A stretch of DNA of 64,000 nucleotides from the NCBI GenBank assembly GCA_013815385.1, contig JACDGL010000001.1, forward strand, positions 124,001-188,000, in the 5' to 3' direction. Below the pieces are notes generated by a model, which made no database searches, had not been told where the DNA came from, and saw only the letters and a program-made list of their open reading frames with translations. This stretch comes from Taibaiella sp. (lineage in GTDB: Bacteria; Bacteroidota; Bacteroidia; Chitinophagales; Chitinophagaceae). The position numbers and the translations under genes are program-made. Each line of letters starts with the position of its first letter. Position 1 is the first letter of the stretch. Positions 53,781 to 63,447 of this stretch are shown in pieces.

Positions 53781-53978
53781 ATGAGCAAATTTGGTAATTA
53801 CATCCAGGAAGCATACGATGAGCTGGTACACAAGGTAAGCTGGCCATCCTGGGAAGAACTGCAACAAACAACTATCATAGTGCTGGTAGCGCTTATTATT
53901 GTTACCATGGTCATTTTTGGTATGGATCTGGTTGCTGACCGCGTACTGACCTTCATTTATAATCTATTAGGTAAGTAA
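53781..53978 (+). CDS. secE: Preprotein translocase subunit SecE
   Basis: A 65-residue single-TM protein: GNYIQEAYDELVHKVSWPSW then ELQQTTIIVLVALIIVTMVI. The conserved K-V-S-W-P motif and one TM helix are the SecE minimum. Part of SecYEG in the inner membrane. The stop is 2 nt before nusG. Confidence 0.95.
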   Translation: MSKFGNYIQEAYDELVHKVSWPSWEELQQTTIIVLVALIIVTMVIFGMDLVADRVLTFIYNLLGK

Positions 53979-53980
53979 GA

Positions 53981-54568
53981 ATGACTACTACGAACGAGAC
54001 AGCTACTCCGCAGGAAACAACCACACAAGAAACCAAGTGGTACGTACTGCGCGTAATAAGCGGTAAGGAAAGGAAAATAAAGGAATATCTTGACAAAGAA
54101 GTAAAGATAAGTAACTGGACGCACGCCATTATGCAGGTATTATGCCCTGTAGAAAAGGTTTTTAAAGTACAGGCCGGTAAGAAGGTACTAAGGGAAAAAA
54201 CACTTTTCCCGGGCTACCTGATGCTGGAAGCAGTAGAAGGCAAGCTGAATGATGAGATGATACAGACGATAAAGAACATCACCGGTGTCATCCATTTTCT
54301 TGGTAAAGATCATCCTACTGCGCTGCGCAAATCTGAAGTGAACAAAATGTTTGGCAAGATGGACGAGGTGAGCGAGCAAGGCATAGGCTTTGCAGACCCA
54401 TACATCATTGGCGAAACTGTAAAGATCATAGATGGTCCATTCAATGATTTTAATGGTACTGTGGAAGAAGTAAATGAAGACAAGAAGAAACTGAAAGTGA
54501 TCGTGAAGATATTTGGCCGCGCTACCCCTGTAGAACTGAACTATATGCAGGTAGAAAAGCTGGCATAG
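53981..54568 (+). CDS. nusG: Transcription antitermination factor NusG
   Basis: A 195-residue NusG. The NGN domain starts at [20 protein letters not shown] and includes [12 protein letters not shown] and [19 protein letters not shown]. The KOW domain is [20 protein letters not shown] to [13 protein letters not shown]. It binds RNA polymerase and modulates elongation. The transcript is closed by a terminator about 25 nt on, instead of reading into rplK. Confidence 0.96.
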   Translation: MTTTNETATPQETTTQETKWYVLRVISGKERKIKEYLDKEVKISNWTHAIMQVLCPVEKVFKVQAGKKVLREKTLFPGYLMLEAVEGKLNDEMIQTIKNITGVIHFLGKDHPTALRKSEVNKMFGKMDEVSEQGIGFADPYIIGETVKIIDGPFNDFNGTVEEVNEDKKKLKVIVKIFGRATPVELNYMQVEKLA

Positions 54569-54591
54569 AACCACTTAAGAAATAAGAACTG

Positions 54592-54620
54592 AAATGGCAT
54601 CCTATAGATGCCATTTTTAT
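54592..54620 (+). terminator. Rho-independent terminator after nusG
   Basis: A perfect 10-bp stem AAATGGCATC/GATGCCATTT with loop CTATA, then TTATTAT. It isolates secE-nusG from the opposing DUF4838 operon that ends at 54649. Confidence 0.88.
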
Positions 54621-54648
54621 TATAAGATATGGTACCGGCTGGATCAAC

Positions 54649-56895
54649 TTACTGAACATATATCTCATCGCAAGCTATCGTTGGCATTTTTATTTCGCTG
54701 TAGCGCCATGCCGGTAAGCCGGGCTGTTTAGTAGCAGTTACCTTTACATATCTGGCCTTTTTAGTCGCCGTTTTGGCAACGCAGTCTTTAAGAGACAGGT
54801 TATAATGTTCCTCCACTTCTGAAAACGCTACATTACCTATAGTTGTATATTTTACGCCATCCTCTGATAGCTGGATAGAAACACTTGCAGGTGTGAATAT
54901 CCAATGCCGGGGATCATCAAGAAAATGCATGCTTACAGAAGACACACTTATCGGGCTGCCCATATCAATAGTGGCAATCATATCTGTATTGTAAAAGCAT
55001 AACCAGTTATAACTGTAATCATCATAGCCCGGGTTACCATCTACTAATGTAGCCTCGCCCCGTGCAGGGAATTCCTTGCGGTAAGGCATATCCAACTTTA
55101 CTGATGCGTGCAGGGCCTTATTCTCTTTTACCCCATCAATGAATATCTTATTCCATTGCGCCTGGTATTTATCCGGATCGGGGCCACCTTCAGATAGCTC
55201 CGTAACACCCGCCTTTTTACAATTGGCTACAAAATCCGCGACCTTTGACGGCCACCTGGTACGTACTACCCATGTGCCACTTTGGTCCTTTTCAAAAATG
55301 CCAAATTTATCAATACCAAAACCTCGTGCCTGCTGCAGCACTGTATAATCAAGGGCTAATCTTACCTTTCGTACCCTTGCAGCATATACAGGTTTTGCCT
55401 CTACAGAAATATCTGCCTTATCAAGCAAGGTGCTGTATTGTTCCAGTAACACTGGGCTCAGGTAAGAATTGGCTTCTGTAATGGGATTACCATAAATATC
55501 CAGCTTTCGTTTACTCAGTTCCATCTGCTCATGCAGAAAATCAACATACTGCTGGATAAACAATGCTGCCGGGCCGTAAAACCCTTTTATAAAATCAGTA
55601 GTTACTTTCCTCGTATCTACTTTAGGATCCCATAGCGCCTTAGCAAGCACGTAGCTTTTCAGCTCGGCGAGTTCACCATATGTATCACCACTACCCTGTT
55701 CAAAAATACCGCTTACTCCATTAGATTTGAAATAAGAAATGTTAGGACCCAGTGTAGTTATATTAGGGAATGGGGCAAGATAATTAGTGAATTGTGTTGT
55801 GTAGTCCCAGATAAATATATTGTCCGTAACCCTACGCCAGCCAGCCAGATCGCTCCTGAAAGCCTTGGCAGAACCATCATCGGCTAACGGCTGATCGCGG
55901 AATGCTTCTATGGTACTGAGTAGTATATATACATTGGGAGCCGGGCGCAGGTGTATTGTAGGTTTGTGTGAATATGCGTAGGCCAGCGTGGTAAAATTCT
56001 TATCAGCGAAAGTGGCAGCTATCCTGTTTACAAAACGGATAAGGGAACCCTGCGGGCCACCTTCTGCATTATCAGTGGCCTTGCACCTATCGCACTGGCA
56101 GTAGTAGTTATCATCGTTCTGGCTGATAGACCAATACATTGCATCAGGATTTTTGGCCATCCTTCTTTTCAGGTCAGCAACTGCTATCTGGTAGACAGTA
56201 TCATTGCTTAAACAAAGTTGCACCGGCTTCCGGTGCCCGTTAATAAGGGAGTAGTATTGTGGATTGGTTTTGAAATACTTCTCTGCTGGTACCAGCTTAT
56301 CAAAAGAATGGCCCCATATGCCCCACAGGTCTTCGAGGCTTTGCAATTTGTGCCAGTCGAGATATTCAACATCATGGCTTTCCGGATAATATGCTTGCCT
56401 GTATGTAAAACCCGGCACCTCTAAGTCATTAATTGCAGTATCTATTGACAGCTCTTTAATAGCTGGCACCATAGCAGGCTCTTCACTATATTTTCTGCAA
56501 CCAAGATATTTTTCTACAAAAGTGTAGGCTCCGTACAACACTCCTTTACCACTACCCCCGGCTATTACCAGGTCGGCGCCAGAGGTCATTATCAAAAATC
56601 CTTCGCCCTTTATTTTCTTTATTTTCTCTGTTTTTATGGTATGGCCTACATATATGCCATGTGTTGCTGATCGGGCATCCCTGGTAATTTGCAGGAACAC
56701 CCCTGTAGTCCTTTTGATATAATCCTGCAATATTGCTGCGGCTTTAGACTCGTTTTTCAACGGGTTCGCAGGTAATATTATTTTATAATCGCTGTGGCCA
56801 TTTGAGACAATAGAAATCTTTTCAAAGCCATTACAGCTATTCAGGGATATAAGAGCAATAAATACTATCAATAGCTGCTTTACAAAAGTGTACAC
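54649..56895 (-). CDS. DUF4838 glycosidase-like lipoprotein
   Basis: A 748-residue protein with an SPII leader (VFIALISLNSC); the start codon is GTG 56895. ESKAAAILQDYIKRTTGVFL resembles the N-terminal domain of GH67-type proteins. DUF4838 core segments are AMYWSISQNDDNYYCQCDRC and NADGS-like NIFIWDYTTQFTNYLAPFPN. The C-terminus has an F5/8 type C-like carbohydrate-binding fold (MIATIDMGSPISVSSVSMHF). It is the last gene of a five-gene operon, 13 nt after the barrel protein. A role in trimming or binding a glycan made by the operon is inferred. Confidence 0.82.
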   Translation of the reverse strand: MYTFVKQLLIVFIALISLNSCNGFEKISIVSNGHSDYKIILPANPLKNESKAAAILQDYIKRTTGVFLQITRDARSATHGIYVGHTIKTEKIKKIKGEGFLIMTSGADLVIAGGSGKGVLYGAYTFVEKYLGCRKYSEEPAMVPAIKELSIDTAINDLEVPGFTYRQAYYPESHDVEYLDWHKLQSLEDLWGIWGHSFDKLVPAEKYFKTNPQYYSLINGHRKPVQLCLSNDTVYQIAVADLKRRMAKNPDAMYWSISQNDDNYYCQCDRCKATDNAEGGPQGSLIRFVNRIAATFADKNFTTLAYAYSHKPTIHLRPAPNVYILLSTIEAFRDQPLADDGSAKAFRSDLAGWRRVTDNIFIWDYTTQFTNYLAPFPNITTLGPNISYFKSNGVSGIFEQGSGDTYGELAELKSYVLAKALWDPKVDTRKVTTDFIKGFYGPAALFIQQYVDFLHEQMELSKRKLDIYGNPITEANSYLSPVLLEQYSTLLDKADISVEAKPVYAARVRKVRLALDYTVLQQARGFGIDKFGIFEKDQSGTWVVRTRWPSKVADFVANCKKAGVTELSEGGPDPDKYQAQWNKIFIDGVKENKALHASVKLDMPYRKEFPARGEATLVDGNPGYDDYSYNWLCFYNTDMIATIDMGSPISVSSVSMHFLDDPRHWIFTPASVSIQLSEDGVKYTTIGNVAFSEVEEHYNLSLKDCVAKTATKKARYVKVTATKQPGLPAWRYSEIKMPTIACDEIYVQ

Positions 56896-56908
56896 AGAAC
56901 CAACTGTT

Positions 56909-59785
56909 TTAGAATCTTCGGGTAAGAGTTAGGTAAATATCGTATTGGTTCCGGTAAAATACAGAATTTATCCTTTGATTCAGCCAGTTTACATCAACAC
57001 CTACCACGGTAAGATACCTGATAGCCTTTCGGAAGCCCACGCCTACAATAACTACCTGGTATTGAGCCAGTGACTTAAGGATATAGTTAGTGCTGCGATC
57101 ATCAGGAGCAGTACCATAACCTGCTAAGAAAGAAAAATAATCTGTCTTATTATCGTTAATGTAGTACCGCGAAGTAAATGCTATGGAATTATACTGATTG
57201 CCATCCAGCTGGATAATATAGTCACGTACATTAAAGTAGAATTCCTTGTAGTAACGTCCTACTGAGAACACAAATGACGTAGCAGTAAAACTATCCGCAT
57301 CCAGGTAACGTATACCTATTTCGCCTTCCCATCCTTTAGGGAAATCATGGAAAAGAGAATAGCCTAAGCGAAGTTTCGGGAAGATCACCTTGTTACTGAA
57401 TGAGGCCACAGCGTAAGAGAAGGTAGTTGGAGTATGGTTATAATATGTTTCTAAATCATATTGCAAACCGGTACCCTGTGCTCTAGCCGCGTAATTGACG
57501 CGACCTTCTATACTACCTCTTTTTGTATATCTTAAGTACTGTACGGTGGCAATATTATTGGAGCCATTGCTACCAAGTGGAGGATCATATATGGTATGTA
57601 AAAAGAAAAAGCCTATTTCGTTCTTTAATGTACGGCTATAGAGATAGCGCGCATATTCAGCATTCTTAAGATCGAAGGGATTAAGTTTCGAGAAACTGTC
57701 TGCGGCTAAATAAGCTTCATTATAACGCTTATAATTGTCGAGCACTACAGCTCTCTTGAGTAAAAAATAACCATTGTTTGGATAATACCTGCGGCCACGG
57801 TCTATAAGTACCAATGCATCCTTATACTTGCGATGCTCGTTCAGCTCATTAATAGTGTAGTAAAGCGCTGTGGTATCATATTGATCTATGGTCAGCGCAC
57901 GGTCGTATAATATCATTGCGCTATCATAATTACCTGCCCGTGAATACACTCTCCCGGAGGCAAGCAAGGCATCCATATAGGCACGTTTTACCTTAAGATT
58001 ATATGGATAGGCCTGGTATAATGAATCAGTAATAGCATAAGATTCACTGTATCTTTTGCCTTCAAATAATACCGATGCTTTCTTCAACAAGAAGTCTTTA
58101 TTGCCCGGGTAACTCTGCAATGCTACATCACAATAGTATGCTGCAGAATCGTAGTTATGTATTGCACTCTGAGCATTTATCATGTAGTTGAGGGCATCAA
58201 TATTATTCGGTTGCTGATCCAGCACGTTGTGCAGCAATGCAAGTGCATTAGAATAATCCTCAAACTGGAGCATATCTCGTCCCGCAGCTAAAGATTCATC
58301 AATATAAGCCGTGAGATACTTTTTATTCTCCGGATCTTTAAGCACTAATTGCCTGGTTATTTGTGCAGCCTCTGCATACTTCTGGTAACTTTCCAGTACA
58401 CCGGCTTTTCTAAAAAGTAAGGTTTCATCATCAGGATAATAAGTGAGAGAATAATCCAGTACGCGCAACGCTTCATCATAGCGCTTTTGCGTTATGTATA
58501 CCGATATTGAATAATTAAGGGCTGATATATTGGAAGGATCGATCTGAAGCACTTTATTAAACATAATAATAGCACTATCATATTGCTGATCCAGCATGTA
58601 CTGGCGCCCGCTTAGTACCGTTAATTCAAAAAGATAATCACGGTTAGCTTGTGTGGGGTTAATGGCATACATCCTTTCCTGCAATGGTGCAGCCTGGGTG
58701 TAGTTCTTCAGTATTTCCAGTATACCTATCTTTTTCCCGATCAATGTAGGATCATTACCATAATATTTCAGTGCCTTATTCACCCACTCCAGTGCCGACT
58801 GATACATGCCCCGGCTATATGCCAGATTTATTAAATGGTCAAGCGCTTCCCGATTGGCCGGGTCCCGCTCTAATACTGCCTGGAATTGCAAGGAAGGATC
58901 TGTAGCCATGTAAAAACGGCCGGCAGTCATTCTTAGATCTATCATCAGTCTTTGGAGATGCTCATCAGATGGATTGAGTTTTATCATTTTTTGCAATACT
59001 TCTATTGCTTCCGCATACCTGTGCATTTCTTCCAGTATACCTACTTTTTTCAGCAGGAATTCATAAGAATTCGGATTGTTTTGTAAGGCACGGTTGGTAT
59101 AGGCTAATGAGGCTTCGTAGTTACCAGACCTTACATCTATATTATACAGCGCTTCCAGGGCTTCCTTATTTCCCGGATCCTGTTGTAATACAGCCTGATA
59201 GGATTCTGATGCGCGACTTAGAAAGCCATGACGGGCATAGTCTCTACCGGCAGTAAGCATCTGGTCTATATATATCCGCATTACATAATCGTCCGTCGGG
59301 TATTGTGTTATGATATACTCTCCGAGTTTACTTGCTTCCAACCCATAACCTGCCTTGTTAAGTATCTCCATTTTCTTCATTAGCAGTTCCTTATCATTGG
59401 GATAGTAGGTCATAGCCTTATCGCAATAGAGCAGAGCAGCCTGGTAGTTGCACAAGGCAATTTCCATATTGATCAGATACAGATAGGCATCTTTGTATTT
59501 ATGGTTCTTATTAATAATAAAATTCAGCTCGCTGCGCGCACTATCTATATTATTGGTTAGATAATACAGGCGGCCCAGCAGCAAGTGTATATCGAGGTTC
59601 TTAGGTGATATGGTAAGTGCCTCATTACACAATACGATTGCGTGCTTGTAATTCTTTTTATCCGTTTCTTTCCTCGCTTCGTAATAAAGGCTTTCTGACG
59701 AACTCCTTTTAAACCACTGCGCATGGCTTTGGAAAAACGAAAAAGTAAAAAGTATGGTTATAATAATCTTAACCTTGATATGCAT
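56909..59785 (-). CDS. TPR superstructure plus YaiO-type outer-membrane barrel
   Basis: A 958-residue protein with a signal peptide (TFSFFQSHAQ). Residues ~30-700 contain many tetratricopeptide repeats (e.g. KNYKHAIVLCNEALTISPKN, AEAIEVLQKMIKLNPSDEHL, YDSAIIMFNKVLQIDPSNIS). Residues ~720-958 are an outer-membrane barrel of the YaiO kind, ending YDIYLTLTRRF. A periplasmic TPR domain fused to a barrel is the layout of PgaA/BcsC-type polysaccharide exporters. It follows the glycosyltransferase gene by 33 nt. Confidence 0.85.
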   Translation of the reverse strand: MHIKVKIIITILFTFSFFQSHAQWFKRSSSESLYYEARKETDKKNYKHAIVLCNEALTISPKNLDIHLLLGRLYYLTNNIDSARSELNFIINKNHKYKDAYLYLINMEIALCNYQAALLYCDKAMTYYPNDKELLMKKMEILNKAGYGLEASKLGEYIITQYPTDDYVMRIYIDQMLTAGRDYARHGFLSRASESYQAVLQQDPGNKEALEALYNIDVRSGNYEASLAYTNRALQNNPNSYEFLLKKVGILEEMHRYAEAIEVLQKMIKLNPSDEHLQRLMIDLRMTAGRFYMATDPSLQFQAVLERDPANREALDHLINLAYSRGMYQSALEWVNKALKYYGNDPTLIGKKIGILEILKNYTQAAPLQERMYAINPTQANRDYLFELTVLSGRQYMLDQQYDSAIIMFNKVLQIDPSNISALNYSISVYITQKRYDEALRVLDYSLTYYPDDETLLFRKAGVLESYQKYAEAAQITRQLVLKDPENKKYLTAYIDESLAAGRDMLQFEDYSNALALLHNVLDQQPNNIDALNYMINAQSAIHNYDSAAYYCDVALQSYPGNKDFLLKKASVLFEGKRYSESYAITDSLYQAYPYNLKVKRAYMDALLASGRVYSRAGNYDSAMILYDRALTIDQYDTTALYYTINELNEHRKYKDALVLIDRGRRYYPNNGYFLLKRAVVLDNYKRYNEAYLAADSFSKLNPFDLKNAEYARYLYSRTLKNEIGFFFLHTIYDPPLGSNGSNNIATVQYLRYTKRGSIEGRVNYAARAQGTGLQYDLETYYNHTPTTFSYAVASFSNKVIFPKLRLGYSLFHDFPKGWEGEIGIRYLDADSFTATSFVFSVGRYYKEFYFNVRDYIIQLDGNQYNSIAFTSRYYINDNKTDYFSFLAGYGTAPDDRSTNYILKSLAQYQVVIVGVGFRKAIRYLTVVGVDVNWLNQRINSVFYRNQYDIYLTLTRRF

Positions 59786-59818
59786 ATATGTAAGTCTGCT
59801 CTTTTATGAAATAATGTA

Positions 59819-61366
59819 TTATCCAACAACATTTAATCCTTGATCCTTTTGCTGACCGAACTCCCTGCGTTGCATACTACCCCATACCAGCTGTCTGCGT
59901 GTAAGGAAGAAGAAGTACCCCCTCAGCGCGAAAAATAATATAAGCGGATGATATATAAATGGCTCAATAAATGCCATAAGACAAAGCCCTATTACCTCTC
60001 GCCAGGTTTTATAATATCTGAAGGTAACCTGATCCCACAATAGTGCCAGGGTAGATATCATTACCGAATAAGTATACACGAATATCATTAATACTATAGC
60101 GAACGGCCAGTTAATCTTACCTGTAAGTATAATGTAGATGTAGTATAATATACCTGTAAACTCAATAGCAGGGGCTAGGAACTCAAACAACAGGTTATAT
60201 GGGTATACTATCATACCCAACCTGCCGTACCGCGGGTTAAATATCAATTTACGATGAAGACTTATCAACTGTATCATACCCCTTCCCCACCTTGTACGCT
60301 GGCGGCTAAATACTTTCAGAGAGGTTGGTCCTTCCGTCCAGCACATGGTACGGGGTATGTACTTTACACTATAGCTGCGTTTATTGATACGCATATATGC
60401 ACTCATACGCGTTAAAAGATCCATGTCTTCAGCAAAGGATGCCGCATCATATCCACCGGCATTAATAGCTATTTCCTTATCAAACATGCCCAAGCCTCCG
60501 GATACGTTAGGTACACTATTTATATAATCCCATCCCATCTTACCAACAACATAAGAACGGACATATTCCATTTCCTGAAAACGGGGTAAGAGTTTTTTAG
60601 GCGGGCGAATACGTGTTATCAGGTTCGTATCCACATCACAAGAGTTCACCATTCGTAATGTAGCGCCGCAGGCAATTACCTTTCTGTGTGTTTCTTCCAG
60701 GTGTACATACCCACATTCTTCGCAGCGGTCGCCGTTTTCCTTCACGCGCGATGTTTCTTCATCCAGGAAGGGCTTTATAAGACGTATCAGTGTATCCTTA
60801 TCCAGAATACAATCCACATCCGTACAAAGAAAATAGTCAAATGCTGATACATTTATACCGGCATTAGAGGCATCTGCCTTACTTCTACCATTCTCTTTAT
60901 CTATTACCACCAGCTTATCGTAAGCGGGATTGAGTGATTTAAAAATTCTTTTTACCGGTTGGGTCACAATACGTTCTACATACGCATAGTCAACTTCTAT
61001 AAGCTCAAACTCAGCTGTCAGCTTATCCAGTGTATCATCCGTACTACCATCATTAATAATGATCACCTCAAACTTGGGATAATAGAGCGTAAGCAGAGAC
61101 CTTACGTTTGCTATGATATTAACACCCTCATTGAATGCTGGGGCAATAATAGAGATACCCGGAGAAAGTACTGATTCGATAATGATGTTATAATCTACAT
61201 AGGTATCCTTCCTGAGATATTTTCTTATACCCATCAACGATAAGATGGCAAGCATTGCGTATACAAAAAGTAACGAAATACCGTAAACGAATACGAGCCC
61301 TTCGTAAAAAATACCCAGCTTATCCCAGATATCATATCGCTTAAAAAAGTGTACAAATTCTTCCAT
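59819..61366 (-). CDS. Membrane glycosyltransferase family 2, processive type
   Basis: A 515-residue protein. One TM pair at the N-terminus and about five TM segments after residue 380 enclose a GT2 domain: IIINDGSTDD (D106), CTDVDCIL (DxD, D183/D185), FAEDMDLLTR (E313/D314) and QRTRW (356-360, QxxRW). These are the motifs of processive synthases such as PgaC and BcsA. An insert with CEECGYVHLEE (C215, C218) and further Cys at 233 and 243 may bind metal. The polymer product is unknown. Confidence 0.9.
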   Translation of the reverse strand: MEEFVHFFKRYDIWDKLGIFYEGLVFVYGISLLFVYAMLAILSLMGIRKYLRKDTYVDYNIIIESVLSPGISIIAPAFNEGVNIIANVRSLLTLYYPKFEVIIINDGSTDDTLDKLTAEFELIEVDYAYVERIVTQPVKRIFKSLNPAYDKLVVIDKENGRSKADASNAGINVSAFDYFLCTDVDCILDKDTLIRLIKPFLDEETSRVKENGDRCEECGYVHLEETHRKVIACGATLRMVNSCDVDTNLITRIRPPKKLLPRFQEMEYVRSYVVGKMGWDYINSVPNVSGGLGMFDKEIAINAGGYDAASFAEDMDLLTRMSAYMRINKRSYSVKYIPRTMCWTEGPTSLKVFSRQRTRWGRGMIQLISLHRKLIFNPRYGRLGMIVYPYNLLFEFLAPAIEFTGILYYIYIILTGKINWPFAIVLMIFVYTYSVMISTLALLWDQVTFRYYKTWREVIGLCLMAFIEPFIYHPLILFFALRGYFFFLTRRQLVWGSMQRREFGQQKDQGLNVVG

Positions 61367-61408
61367 GCTGCTTCTTTGCTTGTGTTAATAATATGCTGTG
61401 TTCCCTTA

Positions 61409-62557
61409 TTAATATTTGATAAGCGGATTACTACAGTGCTTTAATATCAATTGATTTTCTGTTGATGAAGACCTCATCAGGTCATTATATGTATCGCTGC
61501 CTATATCTACGTTCCGGATAATAGCCCGTGCTGCATTTTTACGTATATAAAAGTCAAATGAATACAGAAACTCATGCTTCAGAAATTCTATGTACCTGCC
61601 GGAGTTGATACGGCCTAATGCCTTAATTATCTCCAACTGGCAATTAATAGGCTGGTTTGTATAGATCTCAATAAATTTATCTTCAGCTTCCTCTGCCCTT
61701 AGCTTCCCAAGGCAATTAATAGCCCTTGCTCGCAGGAAGTGGTCATTAGTATCAATAAGGTGCATAACTGCAGGTATTGCATTGTGCTGTGAATAATGCG
61801 CTATCAGTTCCAGGCAGAACGATACAATACTTTTATTAGTAGAGTAACTTATCCAACGCGAAAAATTAGGTATTGCAATATCCTTTGTAGTGGTAATGAT
61901 CTTGAACATTTCAAGCCTATCCCACGGCAGTAATGGCTCAGTAGCTATATCAAAAAATTTGAAGGGGTTATTTTTACTTATCTGCAGGTAGGCGTTGCGG
62001 GCTGCCACACGCAGTTCGGGTATTTTACTATTAGTAAGCGGTAATATGGTAACATCTGATATGCGGATCTCCATTTGGGTCAACTCTACAATGCCTTGTA
62101 TTTTTCTGTACCACCTACTGCTATCTATTTTATTAAATGAATCGTTTTGAAGATCCATATCAATGTAAAGCTTACGCAACAGCGCACCAAGATCACCGCC
62201 AAAGTTTCTTTTGTATCCCAAAAGCGCCTTTATCAGCGCAGCCCTTACCCATGGCTTCTGAAATATAGGGCGGCCTATAGCTGCCGGGTCAAAAACTATT
62301 GAATCAACAGGGTATTCATTTTGCAAACTTTCATTCAGCAACACCTGCTCTGTAATAAGATCATTAATAACAGGCGTTATATTTTTTAATCTTTTTTCAT
62401 ACATATAGGAGTTATAGCGCCTGGTTAATATTACAATATAGGCTATGATAGTAGAACATACCGCTATCACAATAATGACTAAAGCAATCTGAATTACAAG
62501 GGGGAGGTCCCAAAAATCAGTATAAAAGCTAATTATATGAAATCTTGATCGGATCAT
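61409..62557 (-). CDS. Membrane-anchored HEAT-repeat protein
   Basis: A 382-residue protein with one N-terminal TM helix (LVIQIALVIIVIAVCSTIIA) and a cytoplasmic part with HEAT-like helical pairs (LELIAHYSQHNAIPAVMHLI, FLRARAINCLGKLRAEEAED, QLEIIKALGRINSGRYIEFL). It lies 5 nt after the response regulator gene and 42 nt before the glycosyltransferase gene. It is a likely scaffold linking the regulator to the synthase at the membrane; this is inference. Confidence 0.85.
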   Translation of the reverse strand: MIRSRFHIISFYTDFWDLPLVIQIALVIIVIAVCSTIIAYIVILTRRYNSYMYEKRLKNITPVINDLITEQVLLNESLQNEYPVDSIVFDPAAIGRPIFQKPWVRAALIKALLGYKRNFGGDLGALLRKLYIDMDLQNDSFNKIDSSRWYRKIQGIVELTQMEIRISDVTILPLTNSKIPELRVAARNAYLQISKNNPFKFFDIATEPLLPWDRLEMFKIITTTKDIAIPNFSRWISYSTNKSIVSFCLELIAHYSQHNAIPAVMHLIDTNDHFLRARAINCLGKLRAEEAEDKFIEIYTNQPINCQLEIIKALGRINSGRYIEFLKHEFLYSFDFYIRKNAARAIIRNVDIGSDTYNDLMRSSSTENQLILKHCSNPLIKY

Positions 62558-62562
62558 GAAAG

Positions 62563-62946
62563 TTAGATTAAACTATTAGACTTGTCGTTAAGTATCTTTT
62601 TTATGCGTATCAGCAATTCCGCAGGCATAATGGGTTTTTTCAGATAATCGTCTGCGCCTAATCTGAAAGCTTCCAATATCGAATCTTCGCTGCCAATGGA
62701 GGAAACAACTATTAAGCCAACCTCGCCTCCACTATCGTGAGACTTTACATGGCTTATCACTTCCAGGCCATTTGTATAGGGCATCATCATATCTGTAATT
62801 ACCAGTGCAAAATTACCCCTATCAAAAATCTCCATGCCCTCCTTTCCATTTCTTGCAGTAACCACCTTATACCCATTTTTATTAAGTATATTATTGATTG
62901 CCTTCAACATTATATCATCATCTTCAATAATTAGAATGTCTTTCAT
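62563..62946 (-). CDS. Single-domain response regulator of the glycan operon
   Basis: A 127-residue receiver domain alone. Acidic residues EDDD at 8-11, phospho-acceptor D52 in VITDMMMPYTNG, Ser at 82/83 and K104 in YLKKPIMPAE. No output domain and no kinase nearby, so it probably acts by protein contact, perhaps with the HEAT protein. First gene of the operon. Confidence 0.93.
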   Translation of the reverse strand: MKDILIIEDDDIMLKAINNILNKNGYKVVTARNGKEGMEIFDRGNFALVITDMMMPYTNGLEVISHVKSHDSGGEVGLIVVSSIGSEDSILEAFRLGADDYLKKPIMPAELLIRIKKILNDKSNSLI

Positions 62947-63447
62947 AGGAAGATTAATTTAATAAATACTTATAATAAATTTAGATAAGTAGTATATGAA
63001 CTGTTTGTTGCCCTATAATTCCCTTTAGTAAAAATAGTAAAATAACTTACACTGGTCGTATTGCGGTGCGAATTTATCATTAATAAAATCCTTGAATGTG
63101 ATAAAATATATATTTTAAGTTTTGCCGACAATTTTACGTTAATTGGATTTTTTCCATTTTCAGGAACACGCTTCCACCTTTAAGACATAAGTTGTTGCTT
63201 TCATTAATCGTAAACACTTTCGAAAATTGTAATGAACCAATAAAAAGCAAAGCCACTAATACCGTGCGATAAGCCAGCACAGGCGAGCTATAGCCTGTTT
63301 TCAACTTCTGTGCTGAAGCAAGCGGTAATTTTAAAAGTGGTAATCCAATGCTTTCCATATTGATAAAGATGCAAAAACTTAGCCAATGCGGAATTTTAGT
63401 AAATTGGTATATTGAAATGATTAACTTTAACCTGTATATTTTTTCTT
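62947..63447. other. AT-rich intergenic region
   Basis: The promoter of the glycan operon should lie here, but no exact TAnnTTTG box was found near 62960-63050. A 74-codon frame at 63134-63358 (minus) contains LAYRTVLVALLFIGSLQFSK, a hydrophobic segment, but its start and context are weak, so I leave it uncalled. Confidence 0.35.

Noticed and set aside
63134-63358. 74-codon minus-strand frame with a hydrophobic segment
   Set aside because: No operon context, unconvincing start and composition; not called as a gene.
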